Source of the DNA: Rhodococcus sp. RD6.2
Lineage (GTDB): Bacteria; Actinomycetota; Actinomycetes; Mycobacteriales; Mycobacteriaceae
Assembly: GCF_001040705.1 (NCBI RefSeq)
Contig: NZ_CVQP01000005.1
Span: 205,277-269,276, forward strand
DNA: 64,000 nt
Reading direction: 5' to 3'
The position numbers and the translations under genes were made by a program. The notes below the pieces were generated by a model. The model saw only the letters and a list, made by a program, of their open reading frames with translations, ran no database searches and was not told the DNA's origin. Below, in pieces: positions 63,602 through 64,000 of the stretch. Positions within the stretch are counted from its first letter, which is position 1, and the number at the start of each line of letters is the position of its first letter.

Positions 63602-64000
63602 TCAGATCATGGAGCGGTGGATGCCCTGAGGCTCGCCACCGAGCTGGGTCAGCGCGGAAGCGTGGAAGATCGAGCCGGGCACGTGGATCGCGTGCGAGAG
63701 GCCGGCGTGCGCGTCACGCCAGAACCGCTGCAGCGGCGTCTTCATCTGCAGTGCACCACCACCGGCGCGAGCGAAGATCTCGTCGACGGCCCGCACCGCC
63801 CGCCACGCCGCCGCGGTCTGCGTGCGACGACCGATGGCACGCTGCTCGAACGTGACCTCCTTGCCCTTCTCGGTCAGGTCCCAGAAGCGGTCGACGGTCT
63901 CGAGGATCGCCGCGCGCGAGGCGGCGATCTCCGCTGCGGCGTCACCGATCGCGAACAGCACGTACGGGTCTTCCTTGATCGGCACACCGGTCACCGCGAC
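63602..64000 (-). CDS. HsaA-like flavin monooxygenase, C-terminal part (cut by window end)
   Basis: This minus-strand frame runs open to the last base, so only the C-terminal 132 codons are seen. FAIGDAAAEIAASRAAILET, VTFEQRAIGRRTQTAAAWRA and KTPLQRFWRDAHAGLSHAIH are the C-terminal helices of the HsaA/acyl-CoA dehydrogenase-type monooxygenases; the ending GIHRSMI differs from the gene at 56775-57941. It precedes hsaC by 35 bases in the same operon. A GTG at 63994 is in frame but would give too short a protein. It may be the primary HsaA partner of hsaC or a paralogue for a related ring. Confidence 0.82.
   Translation of the reverse strand, partial: VAVTGVPIKEDPYVLFAIGDAAAEIAASRAAILETVDRFWDLTEKGKEVTFEQRAIGRRTQTAAAWRAVRAVDEIFARAGGGALQMKTPLQRFWRDAHAGLSHAIHVPGSIFHASALTQLGGEPQGIHRSMI

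Overview
The window is GC-rich actinobacterial chromosome, almost certainly from Rhodococcus or a close mycolic-acid relative. The codon use is strongly GC-biased with many GTG starts. The gene set is a rhodococcal catabolic inventory: paired and fused acyl-CoA dehydrogenases, F420-type flavoproteins, a self-sufficient CYP116B P450, an antigen-85-like esterase and steroid ring-degrading enzymes. No rRNA, tRNA, insertion sequence, phage gene or CRISPR array was seen.

Layout. (1) 1-2.7 kb: an NTF2-like protein, an AzlCD amino-acid exporter with a divergent XRE-cupin regulator, and a DUF1992 protein. Two near-identical perfect hairpins bracket this block. (2) 2.7-11.1 kb: a steroid-side-chain-like module of two overlapping acyl-CoA dehydrogenases, an LLM flavoprotein, an SDR and a FadD17-like ligase, divergent from a second ligase and an NTF2 protein. 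(3) 11.1-18.4 kb: two secreted Cys-pair proteins, a GlcD/GlcF-type fused oxidoreductase, an MscS channel, and hypothetical genes. (4) 18.4-27.9 kb: a KstR-like regulator, KstD, a FadA5-like thiolase, a FadE34-like fused dehydrogenase, an Ltp1-like thiolase, an Hsd4B-like hydratase, a PaaI thioesterase and an SDR, which together look like a steroid beta-oxidation set. (5) 28-37.7 kb: homogentisate pathway genes (HmgA, an unassigned protein and FahA, all overlapping), a thioesterase, MarR and IclR regulators, a CYP116B P450 and an MHS-type transporter. (6) 37.8-44.7 kb: an unassigned catabolic operon (NTF2, two SDRs, a flavoprotein, a transporter) under a divergent IclR. (7) 44.7-48.7 kb: small unknowns, an ECF42-like sigma factor with its DGPF/YCII partner, and a MerR regulator. 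(8) 48.8-54.7 kb: an aromatic flavin hydroxylase, a transporter, a LysR regulator and a DUF1254 protein. (9) 54.8-64 kb: steroid ring genes: FadE10-like, HsaA, KshA, a small Cys protein, an SDR, an Ag85-like esterase, a VOC protein, a flavodoxin, HsaC and a second HsaA-like gene cut by the window end.

Regions 2, 4 and 9 would work together: ligation and beta-oxidation of the side chain, delta-1 dehydrogenation (KstD) and 9-alpha hydroxylation (KshA), then A-ring hydroxylation (HsaA) and meta-cleavage (HsaC). Promoters in regions 2 and 9 share a rare CGTTAGCG element, and region 4 carries a KstR-like box. Region 5 suggests that hydroxylated phenylacetates enter through a P450 into the homogentisate route. 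All function calls are by reading sequence and remembered family features; no database search was run.
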